DNA from: an uncultured Flavobacteriales bacterium
Lineage (GTDB): Bacteria > Bacteroidota > Bacteroidia > Flavobacteriales_D > Crocinitomicaceae
Reading direction: 5' to 3'
NCBI GenBank assembly: GCA_938092255.1
Contig: CALKHF010000090.1
Span: 1 to 58,592 of the forward strand
Length of the DNA: 58,592 nt
The notes beneath the pieces were generated by a model. That model ran no database searches and was not told the origin of the DNA. It was given only the letters and a program-made list of their open reading frames with translations. Each line of letters begins with the position of its first letter. Position 1 is the stretch's first letter. Shown one piece after another: positions 51,101 to 58,592 of the stretch. The translations under genes and the position numbers were made by a program.

Positions 51101-51718
51101 AATCAAAATTAACACCAATAATAGGGATGTAAATAAAATCACGTATCCATTGGTGCTTTTCTTTACCTCTTTATTTAATTCATATGAAAAGCAATACTGG
51201 CCCTCTTTATTTAAAACCTTTACCCCTTCTTGCTCATCCAAAGAAAGTTTAAAGTTTTTAGTGGTAATGTTTGGATTTGCGTGATTTCTTAGGTATTCGT
51301 TTTCATATTGAAAGCTTTTTTTAATCAAAAAAGAAGCTACCGCAATCCTTTTTCCTTTTTTTCTTTGAACGGAATAATACCATCCGTTTTTTAAATGTAC
51401 CAAACCAGAAGAAGGAAACTTTAATGAGCTGAGTCTTGGAACAGGCATTTTATTTGTGTTCCAGTATTTTAAAGAGTCGTTTTCATAAAGGTGAAGAAAA
51501 ACGGGCTTCATCTCATTCTCTAATATGGGGGTTTTATTAAGAAGGCTTGTTGCTGCTGCCTGAGCAGTTGTCTCATATGATATAAAATTCTGTTGAACTT
51601 CTTCCTCTAAGCCTTCTGTCCTATTAGAAAAAAAATAAACAAGCACGCCTATGAATCCAAAAATAAAGACGCCAGAAATAAGCCATATTCTTACTCTTGA
51701 TATGTTTTTAAACTTCAT
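48164..51718 (-). CDS. large multi-TM sensor histidine kinase (NtrY-like: HAMP, HisKA, HATPase)
   Basis: MARQVAHEIKNPLTPMKLSVQHLL H-box; VSDNGSGI, STGSGIGLSLVKQIVENHGGEIWF; HAMP-like SNWLTRPLQILQESL. Confidence 0.9.
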   Translation of the reverse strand: MKFKNISRVRIWLISGVFIFGFIGVLVYFFSNRTEGLEEEVQQNFISYETTAQAAATSLLNKTPILENEMKPVFLHLYENDSLKYWNTNKMPVPRLSSLKFPSSGLVHLKNGWYYSVQRKKGKRIAVASFLIKKSFQYENEYLRNHANPNITTKNFKLSLDEQEGVKVLNKEGQYCFSYELNKEVKKSTNGYVILFTSLLLVLILILILTIKSIKKRVYGITLWLASLYFISVSGLITSSLLSPKLFAYNELVPNLLTMGIVIACLAFILLGLSYLPITKSKKGLFWKPFVLIGLWWFVEGIIPFVLNHSSVPIGLDNLFELKPYSYALITLFVLLFLSYNVLFRTIFNSLLRDSKGRAVALMFLLCSVFFVLELFILEDTTFSMALPISLAITNLVFLNKTSFKQRLLRSVFSTIILTSAMVSLLTVFNIKKDLQYRKVLAKKIISERDVQLELNYLSLSNKIARSDYLNKIILGKQENLTPSKFLNALENKYFNGFWEGYEMSFNLFDSLQNPVVINENMDYAAWNQLISNKGKKPEINPNVYFIPEATSGINYVIKQEIKEGNREETSGYLYISLKSKLIPEEIGFPRLLISNKANTLNYLKKYSIAKYKKGKLRRSFGTYSYPVYLSSYTDTTNNIYSFDGQSHYVLNGPYESAVVLSKKKPQGLAVFTPYAYIFCVMGLLRLVFLLFSSGMNPGVSKTLSLAFKIQAILVSMVVLSLFLFGAGSGLFVKNQYTNYNKRVINEKLESVSEELKNKAAKMDKIDIIVDGGFLEKTLSKLSRVFLTDINIYDENGFLISSSRQKVFNTGLLSEQINPIAIENLKKREKINYAQKENIGNLVYTSSYKPIVNKQGKTIGFINLQHFGQQEDYENQIQAFLVAIINVFMFLLALSIILSLVISNWLTRPLQILQESLSRLKLGSKNEKIEYTANDEIGLIVKAYNQKIEELELAADRLTRTERETAWREMARQVAHEIKNPLTPMKLSVQHLLRVYDPKKPKESTERIKKVVDSIIEQIDGLARIANEFSNFARMPQPLKENHNLISIIKSTIVVYDDRENYSIELKVENKNIDILIDKAQIIQVFNNLIKNSIQSLYDKTKGKINIACKVEQNKVVVSVSDNGSGIKEIDKEKIFIPHFTTKSTGSGIGLSLVKQIVENHGGEIWFNSEEGKGSEFTFKLPLN

Positions 51719-52344
51719 TTTATAGTAATGAGGTTTTCAGACAAAAGACCTATTAAGGAAAGAAAGTCTTTTTCAAAGTTTTTGTCGTTTCTATATATAA
51801 AAGAAGCCTTTTTTTTAAACGGCTGAATATAGTTTTGATAACACGGAGTAACGTGGTTTTTCCATTGATATACAATATCGCTTACGTCATATCCTCGGCT
51901 TTTTTGATCTCGGTATATTCGCCTGTCTAGCTGTGTTTCCATGTCTACATCCACAAAAACCGAGAAGTCTAAGAGCTTAAAAACTTCCGTGTAATGAAAT
52001 AAAAAAAGGCCTTCAACTATTATAATCTGCTTTGGCTCTATTGTAAGCATTACGTTTTTATCTGGCGGGGAATTAAAAAAGTACTCTTTAACTTGTATTT
52101 CTTGCCCGTTCAATAAATTTCTCAGGTCATTAACTAAAGACGCTTTATTTAAGGCTGTGGGAAGGTCAAAATTGACAACTCCATTTTTGTCTTTTTCCTG
52201 TTGCTCTATAGGGAAATAATAGTTATCCATTGTAAAAACAGAAACGGAATCTACTCCGTAATGGGAAGATATTTTCTTCAATAGCGTGGTTTTTCCTGAA
52301 CCGCTTCCCCCGCATATACCAATAACAAAAGGTTTCATCATATT
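51715..52344 (-). CDS. udk: uridine kinase
   Basis: GICGGSGSGKTTLLKK P-loop; RDQKSRGYDVSDIVYQW; ATG at 52344 or 52341 more likely than 52377. Confidence 0.9.
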   Translation of the reverse strand, partial: NMMKPFVIGICGGSGSGKTTLLKKISSHYGVDSVSVFTMDNYYFPIEQQEKDKNGVVNFDLPTALNKASLVNDLRNLLNGQEIQVKEYFFNSPPDKNVMLTIEPKQIIIVEGLFLFHYTEVFKLLDFSVFVDVDMETQLDRRIYRDQKSRGYDVSDIVYQWKNHVTPCYQNYIQPFKKKASFIYRNDKNFEKDFLSLIGLLSENLITIK

Positions 52345-52454
52345 AAAGCTGGATATATCACAAATATATGGATTCATTGTGGATTCTTTTCGTTGCTTTT
52401 TTTAATATTCGTTCAAAAAGTCATAACTTGCAGATTGAACCATTCTTCTTCACG

Positions 52455-53081
52455 ATGCTAAAGTTTTCACTTCTTTTTTCTCTTTTAATGTCAACAAACT
52501 TTGCATTTAATCAAATACCTGTTGGAAACATAATTAAGCCTGGTGTCGAGCTTATGAAAAATGCGACCGGGGAGCCTTCGAATATTAGAAACGAAAATAA
52601 AAAAAACGGTGTAATCGTTGTTTTCAGTTGTAATACTTGTCCTTTTGTTGTTGGGTCCTCTCACTTTCCAGGTTGGGAAAACCAATACAACAATCTCTTT
52701 TCTATCGCTAATGACAATGAGCTTGGTTTTGTGTTAATAAACTCCAATGAAGCAAAAAGGAAAGGCGACGACTCATTTGATAAAATGATTGACCGTGCCA
52801 AGGAACAAAATTATTCCATGCCTTATTTGTTAGATGAAAACTCAACATTAGCTGATTTTCTAAAAGCAAAAACAACGCCACATGTTTTTTTCTTTGATTC
52901 GTCGTTTCGTTTAATTTATTCTGGCTCTATTGACAACCTCTGGGATGGAAAAAGAAAAAAGGATGTTCCTTTTTTAAAAAGCGCCATCACTTCGCACATA
53001 AAAAACAAAAAGATAAAACACAAAGAAACTCCACCAAAAGGGTGCAGTATTAAAAGAGTTAAAAAACAATCTAACCAATAA
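52455..53081 (+). CDS. secreted thioredoxin-like / AhpC-TSA-type protein
   Basis: Signal peptide from 52455; VVFSCNTCPFVVGSSHFPGWENQYNNL; KAKTTPHVFFFD. Confidence 0.8.
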   Translation: MLKFSLLFSLLMSTNFAFNQIPVGNIIKPGVELMKNATGEPSNIRNENKKNGVIVVFSCNTCPFVVGSSHFPGWENQYNNLFSIANDNELGFVLINSNEAKRKGDDSFDKMIDRAKEQNYSMPYLLDENSTLADFLKAKTTPHVFFFDSSFRLIYSGSIDNLWDGKRKKDVPFLKSAITSHIKNKKIKHKETPPKGCSIKRVKKQSNQ

Positions 53082-53105
53082 TATCGTTATTAAAATAAAA
53101 CAACA

Positions 53106-55448
53106 ATGAAAAAGCTTCAACTGACCTCTCTTCTTATATTATTCTTATCGCCTATCACTTTCTATTCTCAAATTCAAGGAGATGGTGGTGTCCCAAAAAC
53201 CTTTAAATCAATTAAAGACTACAAAACCATTGATACTTGGGTGTTTTCTACACCCGACCTTGTTGCCTTAAAGCAAGAAGATGAGCTTTATGATAATAGC
53301 GGTGATCGACCATGGAGGTTTGGTCACAATAATTATACTGAACTTAACCTTGATAATAGTGGTACATGGAAAGAGTTTTCAAATGGTGATAAAATTTGGC
53401 AGATTATATTGACGTGTGAACAAGCATTAACCGTAAACCTTTCGTTTACAAACACAAGCATTCCTGAAGGAAATGAGCTATATGTCTACAATCCTGAAAA
53501 ATCTTTTATTTTAGGTTCGTTTAAGCAAAAGCACATATACAACGGCGAACTTGGAACAGAACTTGTTCCGGGAAACACGGCAATAATTGAATATTATGTT
53601 CCAAAATCAAATAATGTTGGTTATATAAATGTAAACTCAGTAACACACGGTTATAGAACTGCAAACGAATTTATGCAAAAAGCTTTTGGTAGCTCAGGTT
53701 CTTGTAATATGAATGTGAACTGTCCAGACGGTTCGTCGTGGGTAAATGAAAGAAATAGTGTAGTAATGTTGGTTTCAGGAAATAGTGGGTTTTGTACAGG
53801 AGCTTTAATTAATAATACCTTAAACGATGGGACGCCTTATGTGTTAACAGCTAACCATTGTTATTCAAATCCAGCGAACTGGATATTCAGATTTAACTGG
53901 CAGGGAGATAATTGTAATAATCCAGGAAGTTCTCCTTCTTTTCTTTCGTTGAGTGGGGCAACATTGCGTTCAAGAAGAACTCCAACAGATTTTTGTTTGG
54001 TTGAAATAACCGGCGGTTTAACAAACAATACGGTTCCTTCAAACTACAGTCCTTTTTTCGCAGGTTGGGACAATTCTGGAGACGTTCCGTCCACAACGGT
54101 TTGCATACATCATCCAAGTGGCGATATTAAAAAAATTGCTTTCGATGATGACGCTGCAACAGTTTCTCAGTCAATGGGTTCTTCCGAGGCAAATTCAACA
54201 TGGACGGTACAATGGGACAGAAACACTACAACGGAAGGTGGCTCTTCTGGTTCTCCACTGTTTGATCAAAATCACAGAATAATAGGTCAGTTATGGGGTG
54301 GGTCCGCATCTTGCAGTAACCTTAATGGCCCAGACTACTATGGTCGAGTTTCTAAATCTTGGGAGCCCGCAGGTAGCAATCAAACCAACCAGCTAAAGCA
54401 TTGGTTAGACCCTAATGGAGCAGGAGCTTCTTTTATTGATGGTTTTGACCCTTCCGGCGCGAGCTCTTCCGAGTTTGACGCTGGTGTTTCTGGTGCAGGT
54501 TTAGTTGAAATCGCGGTTTGTGCAACAGATTATATCCCAAGCTTTACTTTATCTAATCCTGGTTCTCAAGCCTTAACTTCTGCGGTTATTACTTATGATA
54601 TAGATGGAGGGGCTCCTTCTACGTTCAACTGGAGCGGGTCGCTAGCCCAATATCAAACAGAAGTTGTAACACTGCCAACTGTGAGTCTTTCTGCCGGCAG
54701 TCATTCTTTAAATGTTGAGGTGTCTAGTCCTAATGGAAATGCAGATGAAAATGCAAATAACAATGCTTCTACTGCAAATATTACCATTGATGCCATTGCT
54801 GAAACAGCCTTATATGTTACCGTGTCTTTGTTAACTGATGATTATGCCGACGAAACATATATGGAAATAACAAATAGTGCTGGAGATGTTGTTTGGACAG
54901 AAGGAAATGAAGAGGTTTCTGGAAACTTTGGAACAGGTGACTTTCCTCCTCCCGCAGATCCAACAGCGCCACTTGAAAACAATACACAATATGATTGGAA
55001 TGTTCCTTTGTCTTCTCAAGAGTGCTATACTTTTAGTGTATATGACTATTATGGGGATGGTGTTGGAGCTTCACAGTGGCAAGGAACGGATGGAGACCTT
55101 AACCTTTTAGATAATGGCGGATCAAACATCTATGCTGTTAGTGCTGCAGATTTTGGAGGAGAAGAGTCTTCTACTTTTAGAAACCTCACCGTAGGAATTA
55201 ATGACGTTGGCGAATCTTCTTTTAAGGTTTACCCTAACCCAGCGAAAGAGTCCATAACATTAGAAACAAACCCAGGAAGCTCAAGTTCTTTTATTATTAC
55301 AGACTTAGTTGGTAAAACCTACTCTTCTGGTTCGGTTCTTTTAAATAAAACGTTGATAAACACCTCTTCATTGTCAAGCGGTTCGTACATTCTTCGCTTA
55401 TTGAATAAAGATGGAACGACTGATTATAAAACGTTTGTAGTAAAATAA
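53106..55448 (+). CDS. secreted trypsin-like (lysyl-endopeptidase-like) serine protease with T9SS sorting domain
   Basis: CTGALINNT...LTANHC, DFCLVEI, TTEGGSSGSPLFD triad; C-terminal VYPNPAKESITLE...SGSYILRL. Confidence 0.9.
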   Translation: MKKLQLTSLLILFLSPITFYSQIQGDGGVPKTFKSIKDYKTIDTWVFSTPDLVALKQEDELYDNSGDRPWRFGHNNYTELNLDNSGTWKEFSNGDKIWQIILTCEQALTVNLSFTNTSIPEGNELYVYNPEKSFILGSFKQKHIYNGELGTELVPGNTAIIEYYVPKSNNVGYINVNSVTHGYRTANEFMQKAFGSSGSCNMNVNCPDGSSWVNERNSVVMLVSGNSGFCTGALINNTLNDGTPYVLTANHCYSNPANWIFRFNWQGDNCNNPGSSPSFLSLSGATLRSRRTPTDFCLVEITGGLTNNTVPSNYSPFFAGWDNSGDVPSTTVCIHHPSGDIKKIAFDDDAATVSQSMGSSEANSTWTVQWDRNTTTEGGSSGSPLFDQNHRIIGQLWGGSASCSNLNGPDYYGRVSKSWEPAGSNQTNQLKHWLDPNGAGASFIDGFDPSGASSSEFDAGVSGAGLVEIAVCATDYIPSFTLSNPGSQALTSAVITYDIDGGAPSTFNWSGSLAQYQTEVVTLPTVSLSAGSHSLNVEVSSPNGNADENANNNASTANITIDAIAETALYVTVSLLTDDYADETYMEITNSAGDVVWTEGNEEVSGNFGTGDFPPPADPTAPLENNTQYDWNVPLSSQECYTFSVYDYYGDGVGASQWQGTDGDLNLLDNGGSNIYAVSAADFGGEESSTFRNLTVGINDVGESSFKVYPNPAKESITLETNPGSSSSFIITDLVGKTYSSGSVLLNKTLINTSSLSSGSYILRLLNKDGTTDYKTFVVK

Positions 55449-55459
55449 TATCTTAAAGC

Positions 55460-56584
55460 TTGTCGGGAATTTATATTCACGTCCCTTTTTGTGCGAAAAG
55501 GTGCACTTACTGTGACTTTCACTTCTCTACTACCTTTTCAGCTTACAGGGAAAGAATGATTCTTTCCCTAAAAGATGAGCTTTCCCTGAGAAAAAAAGAA
55601 ATAAAAACCCCAATACAAAGCATTTATTTTGGGGGAGGGACGCCTAGCCTTTTGCGCAAAGAAGAACTCTCTTCTCTATTGGAAATGGTTTATCTGCACT
55701 ATCATGTTGAGTCTGATGCAGAAATAACGCTTGAGGCAAACCCAGAGAATATTACAAAAAATAAGGCAAAAGAATGGAAACTTGCTGGGATAAACCGTTT
55801 AAGTGTTGGTCTTCAATCTTTCAAGAACGATGATTTAAAGTGGATGAATCGGGGCCACAATAAAGAACAAAACAAGAACTGTATTAACACCCTTTACAGC
55901 GTTGGTTTTGATAATATTTCTGTGGATCTGATTTATGGGCTTCCTGATTTGAAGGTTTCTGAATGGAAAGGCTTTCTTAAAAAAGTCGTGGGAATGGGAG
56001 TAAAGCACGTTTCTGCTTATTGTTTGACGATTGAAGACAAAACCAAACTAAAACACGATGTTGAAAACGATAAAATCATCCCTTTATCAGAAAGTAAACA
56101 AATAGAACAGTTTAATATTTTGTGCTCTTTTTTAAAAGAAAAAGGCTATGAACACTATGAGGTTTCAAACTTTGCTCTAAACAAAAACTATTCGAAGCAC
56201 AATCGTTCTTACTGGGACAGGAAAGAGTACATAGGTATTGGTCCCTCTGCTCACTCATACAACGGAAAAGAAAGGAGGTGGAATATTTCTAATAACCACA
56301 CTTATATGTCGCGTGGAACAAAAATAAAAAACTGGTACAATCAAGAAGAGCTTTCTCGAAGCTCTATATGGAATGAGTTATTTTTAACGGGTCTTCGAAC
56401 GGTGTGGGGTGTTTCAAAAAAAGAAATAAAACGGCTGGGTGGGCTTACCAATCAAGAGGCTAAAGAAATAAAAGTTTTGATTGATCGAGGAGACCTTTTC
56501 GATTCAGGAAAGGCATATGTTTTAAGTGAAACCGGCTTGTTGTTTGCGGACTCAATTAGTGAATCTTTTTTTAGGGTGTCATAA
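55460..56584 (+). CDS. hemW: radical SAM HemW-like (coproporphyrinogen III oxidase family)
   Basis: IYIHVPFCAKRCTYCDFHF radical-SAM motif; YFGGGTPSLL; VGLQSFKNDDLKWMNRGH; TTG start. Confidence 0.93.
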   Translation: MSGIYIHVPFCAKRCTYCDFHFSTTFSAYRERMILSLKDELSLRKKEIKTPIQSIYFGGGTPSLLRKEELSSLLEMVYLHYHVESDAEITLEANPENITKNKAKEWKLAGINRLSVGLQSFKNDDLKWMNRGHNKEQNKNCINTLYSVGFDNISVDLIYGLPDLKVSEWKGFLKKVVGMGVKHVSAYCLTIEDKTKLKHDVENDKIIPLSESKQIEQFNILCSFLKEKGYEHYEVSNFALNKNYSKHNRSYWDRKEYIGIGPSAHSYNGKERRWNISNNHTYMSRGTKIKNWYNQEELSRSSIWNELFLTGLRTVWGVSKKEIKRLGGLTNQEAKEIKVLIDRGDLFDSGKAYVLSETGLLFADSISESFFRVS

Positions 56585-57193
56585 AGAAAAAACGCCTTGA
56601 ACTCTTCTTTGTTTGTCTAAGGCGTCGATATATACCACCTCTATTTTTATGTTTGTTCCTGTTTTTAAAGATTGAATAAAGTCAACGGCTTGCTGTGTTG
56701 TTCTACTGCTTTTTATAATTAGCGCTTTTTTATTGGCAATAATGGTATACTCTTTTATTAAAAAATTAGTAATTGGAAAAGGGGCGAATAAACCGACTTT
56801 TAAGTCAAGTTCTTTTTTGTTTATTTTTTCATTTGTGCTTGAATTTCCAATAAAAATTGTTGTTTCCGGAAGAGTTTTTATGCTAAAACTAAATTTATCT
56901 ATAAATACTTTTTCTGTAAATCCATCTGGGTGATTTAAATATTTGGCAATGTTTAATTTCCCTTTATCCCTTGAAACAGAGTCTAAAACCTCGACATAAT
57001 ATTGATTCTCTTTATCTGAAGTTGTGATTTTTAAGGTCCCGTCAAAACATAAGGGAGTTCCTTTATCGCAGTTGTAAGTATTGGTAAAACCTTTATAAAA
57101 AACCTTTGAAGAATCATTATTAAATAAGTATTGGCTTAAAACAATATTTGGAAGAAAAAAAGCAATATAAAACAGAATTCTAATCATAAGCAA
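56579..57193 (-). CDS. hypothetical secreted protein
   Basis: N-terminal hydrophobic signal; flush against hemW and overlapping rpiB. Confidence 0.55.
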   Translation of the reverse strand: MLMIRILFYIAFFLPNIVLSQYLFNNDSSKVFYKGFTNTYNCDKGTPLCFDGTLKITTSDKENQYYVEVLDSVSRDKGKLNIAKYLNHPDGFTEKVFIDKFSFSIKTLPETTIFIGNSSTNEKINKKELDLKVGLFAPFPITNFLIKEYTIIANKKALIIKSSRTTQQAVDFIQSLKTGTNIKIEVVYIDALDKQRRVQGVFSL

Positions 57194-57618
57194 GCTATTT
57201 TATTTACCCTTCTTTCATGTCTTCCTCCTTCAAAATCAGTTGAAAAAAAAGTATCCACTATTTTTATCCCTAAATCAACACTAATAAATCTTGCTGGAAG
57301 AGTTAATATATTGGCATTATTGTGTTGTCTCGCTAAAGCAGCTATTTCTTGGTTCCAACAGAGGGCTGATCTTACGCCCTGATGTTTATTCGCAGACATA
57401 CTTATTCCGTTTCCAGAACCGCAAATTAATATTCCCATTGTTTTGTTTTGTTCAATATATTCAGATACAGGGTGTGCGTAATCTGGATAATCTATACTTT
57501 CCTCTGAAGGACAACCAAAATCAATGGGCTCCCATCCTTGTTTTTGCAAATGATTAATTAAAGTTTGTTTTAATTTAAACCCCGCATGATCTGATCCTAT
57601 AGCTATTTTTTTATTCAT
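57184..57618 (-). CDS. rpiB: ribose 5-phosphate isomerase B
   Basis: IAIGSDHAGFKLKQ, GILICGSGNGISMSANKHQGVRSALCW. Confidence 0.95.
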   Translation of the reverse strand: MNKKIAIGSDHAGFKLKQTLINHLQKQGWEPIDFGCPSEESIDYPDYAHPVSEYIEQNKTMGILICGSGNGISMSANKHQGVRSALCWNQEIAALARQHNNANILTLPARFISVDLGIKIVDTFFSTDFEGGRHERRVNKIACL

Positions 57619-58026
57619 TGTTTTTTCAGGTTAAATGGTTTATTATTTGTTGATAACTATAAATATCTTTTTTTGGTTAATCTAATCATTATTTCAGTTA
57701 TACAATATTCTATTAAAAGCTAATTTTTTAATCTTTTTTTATTTTTATTTTCCATTATGTTTTACACAAAAACATTATTAACAATTGCTTTTATTTATAA
57801 ACAAATGGCTTTATTCAAAACGGCTCAGTTTTTGTTAATTGTCAATTAATCAATAAATTAACCGGTGTAATAATGTTAATTACTACACTCATAATGTTGA
57901 ATACTTATAAAGTTAAATATTCTTATTTTTTTTTAAACATATTAACAACCTTAATAATAGTATTAAATTTATTTATTTAAAATATATAATAATATATTAT
58001 GATGTTGGTATGTTAATATCTATACA

Positions 58027-58592
58027 ATGACTCAAATTCAAGATGTTTTAAAACAGCTGGATATTTTTATAAAAAAATATTATAAAAATCAATTGATAAA
58101 AGGACTTCTTTTACTAATTGGTGTTTTTATTTTTTCTCTCTGTTTGATTTCTGGATTAGAATACTTCGGTAAATTTAATAAGCTTATTCGTTTTCTATTA
58201 TTTGCCTCTTTTATTAGTATCAATGGTTTTATAATCCTGAATTTTTGTCTTATACCTTTACTTAAATTAATCAGATTAAGAAAGGGTATTTCATCTATAG
58301 AAGCTTCTCGTATTATAGGATCTTTTTTCCCTGAAATCTCAGATAAATTAACAAACCTCTTACAGTTGAATAATGATTTGGGTAAAGATGATTCCTCTAA
58401 TTATATATTACTTGAGGCAAGTATTATTCAAAAAATAAGTAAGATTAACATATTTAGTTTTAATCAAGCTATAGACTATTCTAAAACAAAAAAGTATTTA
58501 AAACTTATTTTTCCTGTTTTATTTTTATTCATTTTTCTAATTATTTATACTCCAACATTATTTACACAAGGATCTTTAAGAATAATTGAATT
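58027..58592 (+). CDS. DUF4175-like membrane protein, truncated by window edge
   Basis: Open frame from ATG 58027 to the edge (MTQIQDVLKQLDIFIKKYYKNQLIKGLLLLIGVFIF...); absent from the ORF track because no stop is in the window. Confidence 0.6.
   Translation, partial: MTQIQDVLKQLDIFIKKYYKNQLIKGLLLLIGVFIFSLCLISGLEYFGKFNKLIRFLLFASFISINGFIILNFCLIPLLKLIRLRKGISSIEASRIIGSFFPEISDKLTNLLQLNNDLGKDDSSNYILLEASIIQKISKINIFSFNQAIDYSKTKKYLKLIFPVLFLFIFLIIYTPTLFTQGSLRIIE

Noticed and set aside
1-58592. CRISPR arrays, tRNA/rRNA genes, transposases, phage or defence loci
   Set aside because: Reading both strands showed no regularly spaced direct repeats, tRNA-like cloverleaf segments, IS/phage proteins or recognisable defence proteins.

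Overview
This 58.6-kb window is a compact, AT-rich Bacteroidota chromosome segment, probably flavobacterial or cryomorphaceae-like. That placement rests on TAnnTTTG promoter-like motifs, T9SS C-terminal sorting domains, long-form IspG and short MutS2. Most of it is core genome: hflX, lepA, comF-family, nrdB-nrdA, purH-mreBCD-mrdA-rodA-PBP1A, a CoA-transferase pair, cysQ, two tandem outer-membrane barrel paralogs, rluF, dksA-like, mutS2, RluA-family, long ispG, a large orphan histidine kinase with udk, hemW, rpiB, and a truncated DUF4175-like gene at the right edge. The less ordinary parts are: (1) a YnbA/YnbB-like lipid module at 24.9-27.9 kb; (2) an MbnP/MbnH-like pair at 38.7-40.4 kb, with a Rieske oxygenase and a YHYH protein nearby; (3) an AT-rich orphan ORF at 40.46-41.33 kb bracketed by two folded palindromic sites that resemble integron attC sites or mobile-cassette ends; (4) an orphan PqiA-like membrane protein in a cluster of unknown secreted proteins; (5) promoter-like motifs only 3-7 nt upstream of several start codons, suggesting leaderless mRNAs; (6) a divergent intergenic region upstream of nrdB with three DnaA-box-like motifs. 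No tRNA, rRNA, CRISPR array or transposase was recognised. All family assignments come from reading motifs by eye; no searches were run.
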